Assembly (NCBI GenBank): GCA_047404135.1
Contig: JBDOIT010000004.1
Location: 1 to 64,000, forward strand
DNA: 64,000 bases
Reading direction: 5' to 3'
Source: JAHZKS01 sp047404135
GTDB lineage: Bacteria > Pseudomonadota > Alphaproteobacteria > Rickettsiales > JABSSG01
Under the pieces are notes generated by a model. It was not told where the DNA came from. It saw only the letters and a list, made by a program, of their open reading frames with translations, and searched no databases. Each line of letters begins with the position of its first letter. The first letter of the stretch is position 1. The position numbers and the translations under genes are program-made. Positions 1-8,387 of this stretch are shown piece after piece.

Positions 1-217
1 GATTCAGCACTCTTGCGCTGATTAGGCTTGTCGTTGAGTAGGTTAATGCATTTGCACCAAAGCAAATGGCAAAAAACCTTTCGTCATAGCCAAGAGTTGA
101 TATCACTATATGAGGAGAAAGAGAAAATCTACTAGAAGAAGCATTTTCATCAGCTTGAGACTGAAGAGAAAAGGCGGACACAACAACAATTATAGCACTT
201 GATATACTTTTATTCAT
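1..217 (-). CDS. Secreted protein of unknown function, N-terminal part only
   Basis: This minus-strand reading frame starts at the ATG at 217-215 and runs off the left edge after 72 codons. The N-terminus MNKSISSAIIVVVSAFSLQS followed by QADENA is a typical Sec signal peptide: a lysine, a hydrophobic core and a likely cleavage site after QA. The visible mature part is serine-rich and shows no motif I recognise. The start codon lies inside the first copy of a 32-bp tandem duplication, so the second copy provides a duplicate ATG further upstream that is followed by a stop after only eight codons. The ATG at 217 is therefore the sensible start. The glycine-zipper gene ends 63 bp upstream on the same strand. 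Confidence 0.6.
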   Translation of the reverse strand, partial: MNKSISSAIIVVVSAFSLQSQADENASSSRFSLSPHIVISTLGYDERFFAICFGANALTYSTTSLISARVLN

Positions 218-274
218 TCATATTACGCGATTAGGTTGTTTTTATTCATTCATATTACGCGATTAGGTTGTTTT
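208..274. repeat. Tandem duplication, 32-bp period, two copies
   Basis: The segment beginning tattcattcatattacgcg at 211 is repeated exactly from 243, giving a 35-bp match (208-242 against 240-274) at a period of 32. It fills the gap between the end of the glycine-zipper gene and the start of the truncated secreted-protein gene, so it duplicates that gene's translation start region. There are only two copies and no spacer variation, so this is slippage or a small duplication and not an array. Confidence 0.9.
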
Positions 275-280
275 GCATTT

Positions 281-835
281 TTAGCGGTGTACCTTTTCTT
301 TATCGCCTTTTTTCCTCGATGGGGTTTTTTGAGGAGCTGTGACTGTGTTTTCTACCGCTTCTATAGCCTGTTTTACGGATCTTCCTACCTTTTGAGCGCT
401 AGCTTTAGCCTGAACTTCAGCCCTTTCCATGTAGTTATCTCTAATTTTTGAAGTCACCTTTTTAGATGCAAACATTCCTATTGCAAAACCAGCAGCAGCT
501 CCAATTATTGTTCCAACAACAGGGAATATCATCGAACCAATAGCCGCTCCTACTGATGTACAAGCACCTGAGGCTATTCCTCCTATGGCTTTAAGAGAAG
601 CGGATTTTGTACCACTTACTAGGCCAGATACTCTACCTTTTAATCTTGAAGAAGCATAAATTCCCCCTGCAACACCAACTCCAAATGGTCCACCAAATAA
701 TATAGCGGTGACAACGCCTGCTGTTGCTGAAATTGTAAATCCAGAACCTCGTGGTAACATGTTTTTTAATCTGCTTACTATGCCGGATGGTTTTTTTTCT
801 TCTGATGATGGTTTTTTTTCTTCTGATTTAGCCAT
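281..835 (-). CDS. Glycine-zipper membrane-associated protein, function unknown
   Basis: The frame is open from an ATG at 886, but I place the start at the ATG at 835, giving 184 residues beginning MAKSEEKKPSS. The 17 extra upstream codons overlap an AT-rich promoter-like stretch and look non-coding. After a short charged repeat (SEEKKPS twice) come two glycine- and alanine-rich hydrophobic stretches, roughly residues 30-60 and 80-125, full of GxxxG steps. This is the glycine-zipper pattern of proteins that insert in or pack against membranes. The C-terminal 60 residues are basic and helical. There is no cleavable signal peptide. I do not recognise the family beyond the zipper character, and no partner is evident. 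Confidence 0.6.
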   Translation of the reverse strand: MAKSEEKKPSSEEKKPSGIVSRLKNMLPRGSGFTISATAGVVTAILFGGPFGVGVAGGIYASSRLKGRVSGLVSGTKSASLKAIGGIASGACTSVGAAIGSMIFPVVGTIIGAAAGFAIGMFASKKVTSKIRDNYMERAEVQAKASAQKVGRSVKQAIEAVENTVTAPQKTPSRKKGDKEKVHR

Positions 836-963
836 TACGGTTACCTGATGAATATAAAATAAATAGTTAGATATATTGTATAGCAAAGAGAGTTAACAAA
901 TTGTTAAAAAACTTCCTTTGCCTTCACTTCAATTAGCAATAATGATTTCTTGCGGGTAATTAG

Positions 964-1644
964 TTATTTTCTAAAAGTTAAAGTGTCTTGCTTGACGTCA
1001 TACTCTCTGAGGCGAGATAAAAAACTCATTCCAAGTAAAGAGCTATCTAAGCCAGATTTTGCAACAAATGCTGGGACATTATTGATAGCTATATCTCCTA
1101 TTCGTATTTCTCCAATAGTTACGGTGGCGAAATATGATGTACCATTTGCTGTGCTAACACCTTTGTCGTAATTTAACCTCTCTATGTTAAACCCCGCTCT
1201 TTTTGCATCTTGCGCTGTAAGTGCTACCCTTGTTGCTCCTGTGTCTAGCAAAAATATAACTTTTTGCCCATTTACTTTTGAATGTATAGTAAAATGTCCA
1301 TTGATCCCTGCTCTAAATGTTACCTCCCCATCTTCTAGTTGTCTTCCCATGGATGGAACGATATTACCTAAGATTGTTTGGTAGTAGTTTGTTAATTGAA
1401 AGCGATAGCTATATCCACTAACTATAATTAATGCAATAGAAAGCCATACTACGGTTCCTTTTAGCAGAAAACCTGTATCAAAATTCTTTCTTGAAATTCC
1501 TAGTATTATTATAGATAGTACTAGCACAGCCTGTAATATATAAAAAATATTATCTCTGTCAGAGAGAGCACCGGGGAAATTTTTATTCAACAGATATAGC
1601 AATCCTGCCAATAATATTGATATGAGTGTAATCTTTCGTATCAT
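964..1644 (-). CDS. Retropepsin-like aspartic protease, APRc type, membrane-anchored
   Basis: The protein has 226 residues. Three N-terminal membrane segments lie near residues 5-19, 33-50 and 61-80, followed by a soluble clan AA domain. The catalytic signature LLDTGATRVALT contains Asp134, Thr135 and Gly136, and the downstream LLGMSFLSRL is the second family hallmark. Retropepsins carry one aspartate per chain and dimerise to form the active site. The closest described relative is APRc of Rickettsia conorii, a membrane protease proposed to process surface autotransporters. The substrate here is unknown. It is divergent from coaBC with 45 bp between the starts. The family call is solid; the role is inferred from the Rickettsia homologue. 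Confidence 0.85.
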   Translation of the reverse strand: MIRKITLISILLAGLLYLLNKNFPGALSDRDNIFYILQAVLVLSIIILGISRKNFDTGFLLKGTVVWLSIALIIVSGYSYRFQLTNYYQTILGNIVPSMGRQLEDGEVTFRAGINGHFTIHSKVNGQKVIFLLDTGATRVALTAQDAKRAGFNIERLNYDKGVSTANGTSYFATVTIGEIRIGDIAINNVPAFVAKSGLDSSLLGMSFLSRLREYDVKQDTLTFRK

Positions 1645-1689
1645 GATGTATAATCCAATAGCATAAATTATAGTATAAACAAAATAGCT

Positions 1690-2889
1690 ATGAGTAAAAA
1701 GAAAATTCTTGTTGGTATCACAGGGAGTATTGCAGCTTCTAAATCACCTAAGCTTATTGAGAAGCTGCGTGGGTCTGGGCATGAGGTGAAAAGTATCGTT
1801 ACCAAGAATGGGACTAAATTTGTTGATTTTCATTCATTCCCTTTAAGCAAGATGGACGTCATTGGAGGAGATCAGGAGCTTGCAAAATATCTGGACACAA
1901 AAAATGTGCAGATAGATCATATAGATTTTGCCAAATGGGCTGATATCATACTTATTGCGCCTGCGAGCGCTAATACTATAGCTAAACTGGCTCACGGTAT
2001 CGCAGATGATGAGTTGTCTTCAACAATTGCCGCAAGTAAGGCTAAGATTATGGTTGCACCTGCGATGAATAAAGTTATGTGGGAGCAGAAAACGAACCTA
2101 GAAAATGTTAATATAATTATAGGAAACGGCGTAAAACTGATAGGCCCTACAATTGGAGAGCAAGCATGTGGTGACTATGGGGTTGGACGAATTCTAGAGC
2201 CTGAGGAGATATTTGATGAGGTGGAGTCATATATCAAACGAGAGAATATGATGAAAGGAAAGAAAGTTTTACTAACTTCAGGCCCTACACAAGAGGCTAT
2301 AGATCCAGTTAGATATATATCAAGTCGTAGCTCTGGAAGAATGGGTTTTGCTCTCGCCCAAGCATTTATTGAATCTGGTGCCGAGGTTACTTTGGTGAGT
2401 GGGCCTGTTAGCCTAACAACTCCTGGTAAATGCAAAAGGATTGATGTGCGATCTGCAGAACAGATGTATAGCGCAGTGAAGAAACACATTGAAGATGCGG
2501 ATATATTTATAGGGTGCGCAGCAGTGAGTGATTATCGTATAGAAAATATAAGCGATAAAAAAATTAAGAAGGACTCAGATCAGATCACTTTGAAGTTAAT
2601 GAAAAACAAGGATATATTGACAGAAGTGTCACATAAATATCCATATAAGTTTATGGTGGGATTTGCAGCTGAGACAAATAATGTAGAAGAAAACGCTACG
2701 AAGAAATTGAAAGAGAAGAAGCTTGATGTGATTGTGGCAAATGCAGTTGGAGAAAATAAGGTTTTTGATAAGGATGAAACCTCTATCAAAATAATGCATA
2801 AAGATGGGAGACAAAGAACATATAAAGGCAAGAAATATATGGCTTCGAATATACTAATTGATTTTATCCACTCATATCAAAGATTATAG
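1690..2889 (+). CDS. coaBC: Bifunctional phosphopantothenoylcysteine decarboxylase / synthetase
   Basis: The 399-residue fusion carries out two consecutive steps of coenzyme A synthesis. The N-terminal flavoprotein (CoaC, residues 1-185) decarboxylates 4'-phosphopantothenoylcysteine. The C-terminal half (CoaB, from about 190) joins cysteine to 4'-phosphopantothenate. Visible CoaC hallmarks are the active-site histidine in DHID (His77), the FMN-contacting APASANT stretch, the PAMNKVMW motif (124-131) and the substrate-clamp cysteine in QACGDYG. CoaB begins at KGKKVLLTSGPTQEAIDPVR and retains the lysine-rich loop before LMKNKDIL. The length is normal for the fusion. It appears to be a single-gene unit, divergent from the retropepsin gene. 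Confidence 0.95.
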   Translation: MSKKKILVGITGSIAASKSPKLIEKLRGSGHEVKSIVTKNGTKFVDFHSFPLSKMDVIGGDQELAKYLDTKNVQIDHIDFAKWADIILIAPASANTIAKLAHGIADDELSSTIAASKAKIMVAPAMNKVMWEQKTNLENVNIIIGNGVKLIGPTIGEQACGDYGVGRILEPEEIFDEVESYIKRENMMKGKKVLLTSGPTQEAIDPVRYISSRSSGRMGFALAQAFIESGAEVTLVSGPVSLTTPGKCKRIDVRSAEQMYSAVKKHIEDADIFIGCAAVSDYRIENISDKKIKKDSDQITLKLMKNKDILTEVSHKYPYKFMVGFAAETNNVEENATKKLKEKKLDVIVANAVGENKVFDKDETSIKIMHKDGRQRTYKGKKYMASNILIDFIHSYQRL

Positions 2890-2913
2890 AAAATTTGCTA
2901 TGGCGCTATTCAG

Positions 2914-3699
2914 TTAAACGCCGTCCCTTTCAAGAATCAACTTCTTAATGCTCACGATTGCCTTGGCTGGGTTTAATCCTTTGGGGCAAGTATTCGTACA
3001 ATTCATGATTGTATGGCAGCGATATAGCTTGAATGAGTCTTCTAGGTTGTCTAATCTTTCACCGGCGCTTTCATCTCTACTATCCGAAATCCATCTGTAA
3101 GACTGTAGAAGCGTTGCGGGTCCGAGATATTTATCACCATTCCACCAGTAACTTGGGCAGCTTGTTGAGCAGCATGCGCATAGAATGCATTCATACAACC
3201 CATCTAATTTCTCTCTATCTTCAATAGACTGCAAGCGTTCTCTTGATGGCACTTCACTATCGGTTTTTACCCAAGGCTCGATGGATTGGTATTGCGCATA
3301 GAAATTGCTCATATCAGGAACAAGGTCTTTTACAACTTCCATGTGAGGCAGTGGGAATATACTTACATCTCCTTTTAAATCGTCTAGATGGACAATGCAT
3401 GCTAATGTATTGGTTCCATTAATATTCATTGCGCAGCTTCCGCAAATACCTTCGCGGCAAGAACGTCTGAATGTTAATGAAGAGTCCACTCCTGCTTTGA
3501 TATTTAGCAAGATATCTAATACCATTGGTCCATGCATAGATGTATCCATTTGAAAAGTATCTAAGCGCGGATTCCCTTCGGTTTCTGGGTCATAACGATA
3601 AACATGAAAGTCGCGCACCTTAGATTTGTCCTTCACTTCTCCTTTATGAAGTTCTCCTTTTTTTACACGTGAATTTTTTGGTAATCTCAACTCAACCAT
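2914..3699 (-). CDS. sdhB: Succinate dehydrogenase iron-sulfur subunit
   Basis: SdhB (261 residues) passes electrons from the flavin of SdhA to ubiquinone in respiratory complex II. The [2Fe-2S] ligands are Cys81, Cys86, Cys89 and Cys101. The two C-terminal clusters are bound by the CILCACCSTSCP stretch (from 171) and the later CHTIMNCTNTCPKGLNP. It is the last gene of sdhCDAB, and its ATG directly abuts the sdhA stop, so the two are probably translationally coupled. The roughly 25-residue basic leader before the ferredoxin fold is slightly long. No key residue is missing. Confidence 0.96.
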   Translation of the reverse strand: MVELRLPKNSRVKKGELHKGEVKDKSKVRDFHVYRYDPETEGNPRLDTFQMDTSMHGPMVLDILLNIKAGVDSSLTFRRSCREGICGSCAMNINGTNTLACIVHLDDLKGDVSIFPLPHMEVVKDLVPDMSNFYAQYQSIEPWVKTDSEVPSRERLQSIEDREKLDGLYECILCACCSTSCPSYWWNGDKYLGPATLLQSYRWISDSRDESAGERLDNLEDSFKLYRCHTIMNCTNTCPKGLNPAKAIVSIKKLILERDGV

Positions 3700-5496
3700 T
3701 TAGTACACCCTCTGTTGTAGTGGAATAGTTTTAATCTCATCGGTCAATGTATTCATATGAACAGGTCTATAATCTAGTTTAACCTTTCCAGAGTTCACAT
3801 CAAGCCATGATATAGTATGTTTCAACCAATTCTTATCATCTCTATCTTTATAATCCTCACGTGAGTGCGCACCCCTACTCTCTTTTCTATTAGCCGCAGA
3901 ATGCATAGTTACAATAGATTGCTGAAGTAAGTTTTCTAACTCCAGAGCTTCTACAAGGTCTGTGTTCCATACCATGCCACGATCAGAGATTTTGATATCT
4001 TTGAATTGCTTGTAAACTTGGTTAATTTTCTTTACGCCCGCATCTAGAGTTTTCTGCTCTCTGAATACAGCAGCATGCTGTTGCATGGTTTGCTGCATAT
4101 TATCTCTTATTTCTCCACTAGACATAGAGCCCTTTGAGCGCCTGATCCTATCAAGCCTATCTAAGACTTCTTCTCCTGCATTTTTTGGCAGAGGTTTGAT
4201 AGTTGGATCTTTGCTATGTAGCTCCTTGCAGCGGAGTGCGGATGCTCTTCCGAATACAACAATATCTAGAAGTGAGTTTGATCCCAGTCTATTAGCTCCA
4301 TGCACGGAGACACATGCCGCTTCACCAATGGACATTAAACCTGGAACTATTGAGTTGCTATTTTTACCGGATTTTGTTACAACTTCACCATGGTAATTTG
4401 TTGGGATACCACCCATGTTATAATGCACAGTTGGAACCACAGGAATAGGATCTTTTGATGTGTCCACATTAGCAAAGATACGCGCTGTTTCGGATATTCC
4501 TGGCAATCTTTTATCAATAACTGCTTTATCAAGATGCTGTAGATTCAGATGAACATAATCTTTCTTAGAGCCGCAACCCCTTCCTTCTTGTAACTCTACA
4601 GTTATAGCTCGGCTAACAACATCACGAGATGCAAGGTCTTTTGCCTTAGGTGCATATTTTTTCATGAATTTCTCGCCCTTGGAATTCGTTAAGAATCCCC
4701 CTTCTCCACGACAACCTTCAGACATTAAACAACCCGCCCCATATATTCCTGTTGGATGAAATTGAACGAATTCCATGTCTTGCAGAGGAACGCCAGCTCT
4801 TAAAGCCATGGCATTACCATCACCAGTACATGTATGTGCAGATGTCGCGGATGCGTACGTTCTACCATACCCACCTGTTGCTAAAACTACTGTTTTTGCA
4901 TTGAATCTATGAATTGTTCCATCTTCTAAATTCCAAGCCATTACACCGACACAATCGCCTTCATCATTCATTATTAAGTCTAGAGCAAAAAATTCTATAA
5001 AGAACTTTGCCTTATGTTTGAGAGCTTGTTGGTAAAGTGTGTGCAATATCGCATGTCCTGTACGATCTGCTGCTGCACAAGTTCTCTGAGCAGATTTACC
5101 TTTACCATATTCTGTAGTCATTCCACCAAAGGCTCTTTGATATATTTTTCCTTCTTCGGTTCGTGAAAATGGAACTCCGTAATGTTCGAGTTCAATCACA
5201 GCTTGAGCTGCATTTTTACACATATACTCAATAGCATCCTGATCACCAAGCCAATCTGAGCCTTTTACTGTATCATACATATGCCAACGCCAGTCGTCTG
5301 ATCCCATATTACCAAGCGCAGCACTCATCCCTCCTTGCGCCGCCACAGTGTGACTTCGTGTTGGAAAAAGCTTTGTAATACAAGCGGTTGAAAGTCCTGC
5401 TTGCGCCATACCAAAGGTTGATCTAAGGCCGGCTCCTCCAGCTCCTACTACTACTACATCATATCGATGATCGATGATCTCGTATTTTTGGGTCAT
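3700..5496 (-). CDS. sdhA: Succinate dehydrogenase flavoprotein subunit
   Basis: SdhA (598 residues) oxidises succinate to fumarate and carries covalent FAD. The Rossmann motif VVVGAGGAGLR lies at residues 15-25, and the flavinylation histidine is His49 in TRSHTVAAQGG. The substrate-site stretch QFHPTGIYGAG and the later SVHGANRLGSNSLLD are intact. The length is typical of proteobacterial SdhA. The gene lies between sdhD, one base away, and sdhB, which abuts it. This complex feeds the TCA cycle and the quinone pool together with icd elsewhere in the window. Confidence 0.97.
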   Translation of the reverse strand: MTQKYEIIDHRYDVVVVGAGGAGLRSTFGMAQAGLSTACITKLFPTRSHTVAAQGGMSAALGNMGSDDWRWHMYDTVKGSDWLGDQDAIEYMCKNAAQAVIELEHYGVPFSRTEEGKIYQRAFGGMTTEYGKGKSAQRTCAAADRTGHAILHTLYQQALKHKAKFFIEFFALDLIMNDEGDCVGVMAWNLEDGTIHRFNAKTVVLATGGYGRTYASATSAHTCTGDGNAMALRAGVPLQDMEFVQFHPTGIYGAGCLMSEGCRGEGGFLTNSKGEKFMKKYAPKAKDLASRDVVSRAITVELQEGRGCGSKKDYVHLNLQHLDKAVIDKRLPGISETARIFANVDTSKDPIPVVPTVHYNMGGIPTNYHGEVVTKSGKNSNSIVPGLMSIGEAACVSVHGANRLGSNSLLDIVVFGRASALRCKELHSKDPTIKPLPKNAGEEVLDRLDRIRRSKGSMSSGEIRDNMQQTMQQHAAVFREQKTLDAGVKKINQVYKQFKDIKISDRGMVWNTDLVEALELENLLQQSIVTMHSAANRKESRGAHSREDYKDRDDKNWLKHTISWLDVNSGKVKLDYRPVHMNTLTDEIKTIPLQQRVY

Positions 5497-5497
5497 A

Positions 5498-5890
5498 TTA
5501 TATATTTATTATAAAATTCATCATCAAAACAAAAGTTACTGTACACATAGTTATAAAACTTATGAAATAGCAGGAGACTATTGCAATAATTTTTACAAAT
5601 TCGTTATGTATGTAATCTTCACATATCACTTTAAATCCTAGCACTCCATGGTATATAGAGAGGTTAATTAAGATTACAAAGAATAATAGTTCGAATGGCG
5701 CATAAAGCAGTTTGTTTAGAACATATTCTGGGTCAACTAAGAAGTTCACGATCATATATATAAACCAAACGAACAGAGGAACTAGTGAAGCTGCGGATAT
5801 CCTTTGCCATTTCCAGTGAGAAATTCCAGATTTCGACTCTCCTAGCCCTTTTGCTTTTCCTAGATTTGATTTATACGTGGTATTGTTCAT
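5498..5890 (-). CDS. sdhD: Succinate dehydrogenase membrane anchor subunit D
   Basis: The protein (130 residues) has three predicted membrane helices, near residues 32-52, 64-86 and 98-122. The conserved WKWQRISAASL near the N-terminus and HGVLGFKVICEDYIHN contain the residues that in SdhD contact haem b and quinone, namely the His in YHGVLG and the Asp-Tyr of EDYIH. It anchors SdhAB to the inner membrane together with SdhC. It lies between sdhC (2 bp) and sdhA (1 bp). Small anchors diverge quickly, but context and motif make the call firm. Confidence 0.92.
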   Translation of the reverse strand: MNNTTYKSNLGKAKGLGESKSGISHWKWQRISAASLVPLFVWFIYMIVNFLVDPEYVLNKLLYAPFELLFFVILINLSIYHGVLGFKVICEDYIHNEFVKIIAIVSCYFISFITMCTVTFVLMMNFIINI

Positions 5891-5892
5891 TG

Positions 5893-6294
5893 CTAAAATC
5901 TGTTGATTATTGCTAAAGCTAATGTTGATCCAGTACAGAAAAAGCTTAAAGCTACTACGAACACGCCGCTCATATTCATAGATTTAATTTCAAGGCCCAT
6001 CCCAGCATCCCAGAATAGATGTCTTATACCGTTGAATAGATGGTAGTATAAGCAGAAAGATAAACCCAGTAAAAAGAATTTGAATATTCTGGTATCCAAG
6101 AAATAATATATATTATACCCAGTTAATGTTATGCCTGTGCTCTTCATAACCAATGCAATCATTAGCCAAGATAGCGCTAGAGTGCTTATGAATAGGAATA
6201 AACCGGTGCTACGATGCATGATAGAAAGCACAGATGATATCTGTGGCTTATATATTGTTAAATGCGGTGATATGGGTCTTTTTTTGTACTTCAT
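5893..6294 (-). CDS. sdhC: Succinate dehydrogenase cytochrome b556 subunit
   Basis: I start SdhC at the ATG at 6294 (133 residues, MKYKKRPISPHLTIYKPQ) and not at the upstream ATG at 6357. A strong ribosome-binding site (GGAGAG) sits directly before 6294, and the family normally begins just ahead of RPxSPHLxIY. SVLSIMHRSTG and YHLFNGIRHLFWD are the family signatures, the latter holding the haem-ligand histidine. Three membrane helices are apparent. This is the first gene of sdhCDAB, and the promoter must lie in the short divergent region shared with the ankyrin-like gene. Confidence 0.93.
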   Translation of the reverse strand: MKYKKRPISPHLTIYKPQISSVLSIMHRSTGLFLFISTLALSWLMIALVMKSTGITLTGYNIYYFLDTRIFKFFLLGLSFCLYYHLFNGIRHLFWDAGMGLEIKSMNMSGVFVVALSFFCTGSTLALAIINRF

Positions 6295-6433
6295 CTCTCT
6301 CCAAACAAAATTAGTGGACCCGATTATATTCACTCTCCCTTCCCATGTAAAGGGCAACTAGAAAATATATCTCTTGATAAGATTAAATTTTGAGATAATA
6401 TTTTCAATATACAAATACAAAGTTCTAAGAAAA

Positions 6434-6937
6434 ATGGAGCCAGCGATACTAAAAGTAGTAGAAATACTAAGAATAATAGAGTCAGGTGAGCTGTGTGAGT
6501 CTTCCAAATTTTTGATCAAATCAGGTGGATTCCAAAATGTTGATTTTAGAGTAGAAGGTCTTCCTACGGCACTTTTTATAGAGATATTGGAAAGAAATTT
6601 TTATACTGCAGAAATGTTAGTTGATGCTGGCGCTGATACTAATATTGAATATTTTGTTCATAACACGGGCATTACTTATACTCCTTACACTCTTTTGATG
6701 AGAATATGGTGTGAGATGGATCAAAATCCAAACCAAGATGATACTCGTGAGCATGCAGTAGCTCTGCTCAAAAAAATGAACAGAGACCAAGATCAAGAAG
6801 GAGGAGCCGCAGAGATGGATCAAGACACAGCAGAGGAATGTGATGCAGATACAGAGAGCGTTTTAATAGCACTATCTGATGAGAGTGGAATGGGCGATAT
6901 AATTCCTGCGGGTGCTTGTTATGATGCTTCAGAATAA
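6434..6937 (+). CDS. Ankyrin-like repeat protein with acidic tail
   Basis: The reading frame opens at 6374, but the 20 residues before the ATG at 6434 look like translated AT-rich leader, so I prefer 6434 (167 residues). Residues around GLPTALFIEILERNFYTAEM, followed by LVDAGADTN, match an ankyrin repeat: a TALF turn, two helices, then GADxN. Flanking segments may be further degenerate repeats. The last 50 residues are rich in Asp, Glu and Gln. Ankyrin proteins of Rickettsiales are often secreted effectors, but no secretion signal is visible here. An opposing pseudogene lies immediately downstream. Ankyrin assignment is moderate and function unknown. Confidence 0.55.
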   Translation: MEPAILKVVEILRIIESGELCESSKFLIKSGGFQNVDFRVEGLPTALFIEILERNFYTAEMLVDAGADTNIEYFVHNTGITYTPYTLLMRIWCEMDQNPNQDDTREHAVALLKKMNRDQDQEGGAAEMDQDTAEECDADTESVLIALSDESGMGDIIPAGACYDASE

Positions 6938-6952
6938 TAGCCTTTGCTATAC

Positions 6953-7287
6953 TTAAGATACGTTTACTATCCACTCCCCTAGTTGGCAAGAATTCATAAA
7001 CTGCATAGCTTGCTCAACTGTTTCTACAGCTTGGAGCGCCTGTACTTTCTCCAACTATTAAATGCAGACTTGCTCAGGAGGTGCTCCTGCGTCTAGCGCT
7101 TCTATCTGACAAAGTCTAGAATCTCTTCATATTCTTCTTGTGACTGTCACCAATCCTTAAATTTTTGAGCTTGTTTAAGAGCTATCTCTCCTTGAAGAAT
7201 TTCTGCCACTTAAGGGTCGATATCAAGCAGTATCTCTAGTAGGTAAGTGTCTACTTGTTCTGATCTTTGCTTTAGATTATTGTCCAT
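6953..7287 (-). pseudogene. Decayed small gene of unknown function, several stops and a frameshift
   Basis: A minus-strand ATG at 7287 is preceded by a near-perfect ribosome-binding site (GAGGAGGTGT) and opens with MDNNLKQRSEQVDTYLLEIL. The frame hits TAA after 25 codons, continues sensibly, hits TGA, and then needs a shift into a neighbouring frame. There it reads QIEALDAGAPPEQVCI, two more stops, and a helical tail ending at 6953. Residue composition stays protein-like across every lesion (Gln/Glu-rich, helical), which indicates a recently inactivated gene of about 110 codons. I do not recognise the protein. It fills the whole interval between the ankyrin-like gene and prfA. Confidence 0.65.
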
Positions 7288-7307
7288 ACACCTCCTCGTA
7301 TTTGTTG

Positions 7308-8384
7308 TTAATTAATCTCCGACAACCTCTCTGCTTCATCGTTTGAGATTAGTGCATTGATTAATTCTTCTAAGTTACCTTCTTGCATTATTTCATCGAT
7401 TTTGTACAGAGTTAAATTAATGCGGTGGTCGGTTACTCTTCCTTGAGGAAAGTTATAGGTTCTGATTCTATCGGAACGATCACCAGACTTAATTTGATCT
7501 TTTCTTTCTGCTGCCCTTTCTGCCTCTTTCATAGATCTTTCATGGTCATATAAACGTGATTTCAGAATCTTCATGGCTTTAGCCTTATTCTTATGCTGTG
7601 ACTTTTCATCTTGCTGTTGCACTGTAATCCCGGTTGGGAGGTGGACTATACGAACGGCGCTCTCTGTTGTATTAACGTGCTGACCTCCTGCTCCACTAGC
7701 GCGATACACATCAATGCGCAGATCTTTTTCATCTATATTCACGTCTACATCTTCTGCTTCAGGTAGAATTGCAACTGTTGCCGCAGATGTATGTACCCTT
7801 CCGCTTGATTCTGTTTCTGGAACACGTTGTACTCTGTGCACTCCTGATTCAAATTTTAATTTGGAGAATACATTTTTTCCTGTGATTATTCCGATTGCTT
7901 CTTTATAACCACCTATACCTGTTTCAGAAAGCGCAAGAATCTCAAATTTCCAATTATTATTAGCAGCATATTTCATATACATAGCGAACAGCTTGGATGA
8001 AAAAAGAGCCGCTTCATCTCCACCAGTTCCAGCCCGTATCTCGATGATGGCGTTTTTAGCGTCTGCTTCATCTTTAGGAAGAAGGGCAAGTTTTAAACCC
8101 TTTTCTCCTTCTTCAATTTTCGATGTGATGTTATATAAATCCTCTTCTGCCATATCCAGGATTTCCTTATCATTCTCTCCTTCGCCAATCATATTTTCTA
8201 GATCTCTTTTCTCCTCAATAAGGGACTTATATGGTCTGATTTTTTCTACTAATTCTTCTAATTCCGCCAAGGCTTTATTGAGCACTACATATTCTTTTCC
8301 GGTAAGATCAGTAGAGTTTAATAACGTATCTTGAATGCCCTGATATTTTTCTAGGATCTTATCTAATTTTGTTTCGAGACTCAT
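7308..8384 (-). CDS. prfA: Peptide chain release factor 1
   Basis: RF1 (358 residues) releases finished peptides at UAA and UAG. The peptidyl-tRNA hydrolysis motif GGQ is at 233-235 in YRASGAGGQHVN. The anticodon-like tripeptide position reads PET (189-191), where the classical RF1 motif is PxT. The length and the RF1-type region around the tripeptide argue against RF2. It follows hisS by three bases on the same strand. The UAG specificity matters for the amber codon in the Ppx/GppA gene at 27111, because RF1 is present and should terminate there. Confidence 0.95.
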   Translation of the reverse strand: MSLETKLDKILEKYQGIQDTLLNSTDLTGKEYVVLNKALAELEELVEKIRPYKSLIEEKRDLENMIGEGENDKEILDMAEEDLYNITSKIEEGEKGLKLALLPKDEADAKNAIIEIRAGTGGDEAALFSSKLFAMYMKYAANNNWKFEILALSETGIGGYKEAIGIITGKNVFSKLKFESGVHRVQRVPETESSGRVHTSAATVAILPEAEDVDVNIDEKDLRIDVYRASGAGGQHVNTTESAVRIVHLPTGITVQQQDEKSQHKNKAKAMKILKSRLYDHERSMKEAERAAERKDQIKSGDRSDRIRTYNFPQGRVTDHRINLTLYKIDEIMQEGNLEELINALISNDEAERLSEIN

Positions 8385-8387
8385 ATA

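Noticed and set aside
208..274. CRISPR-like repeat
   Set aside because: There are only two directly abutting copies and no spacers.
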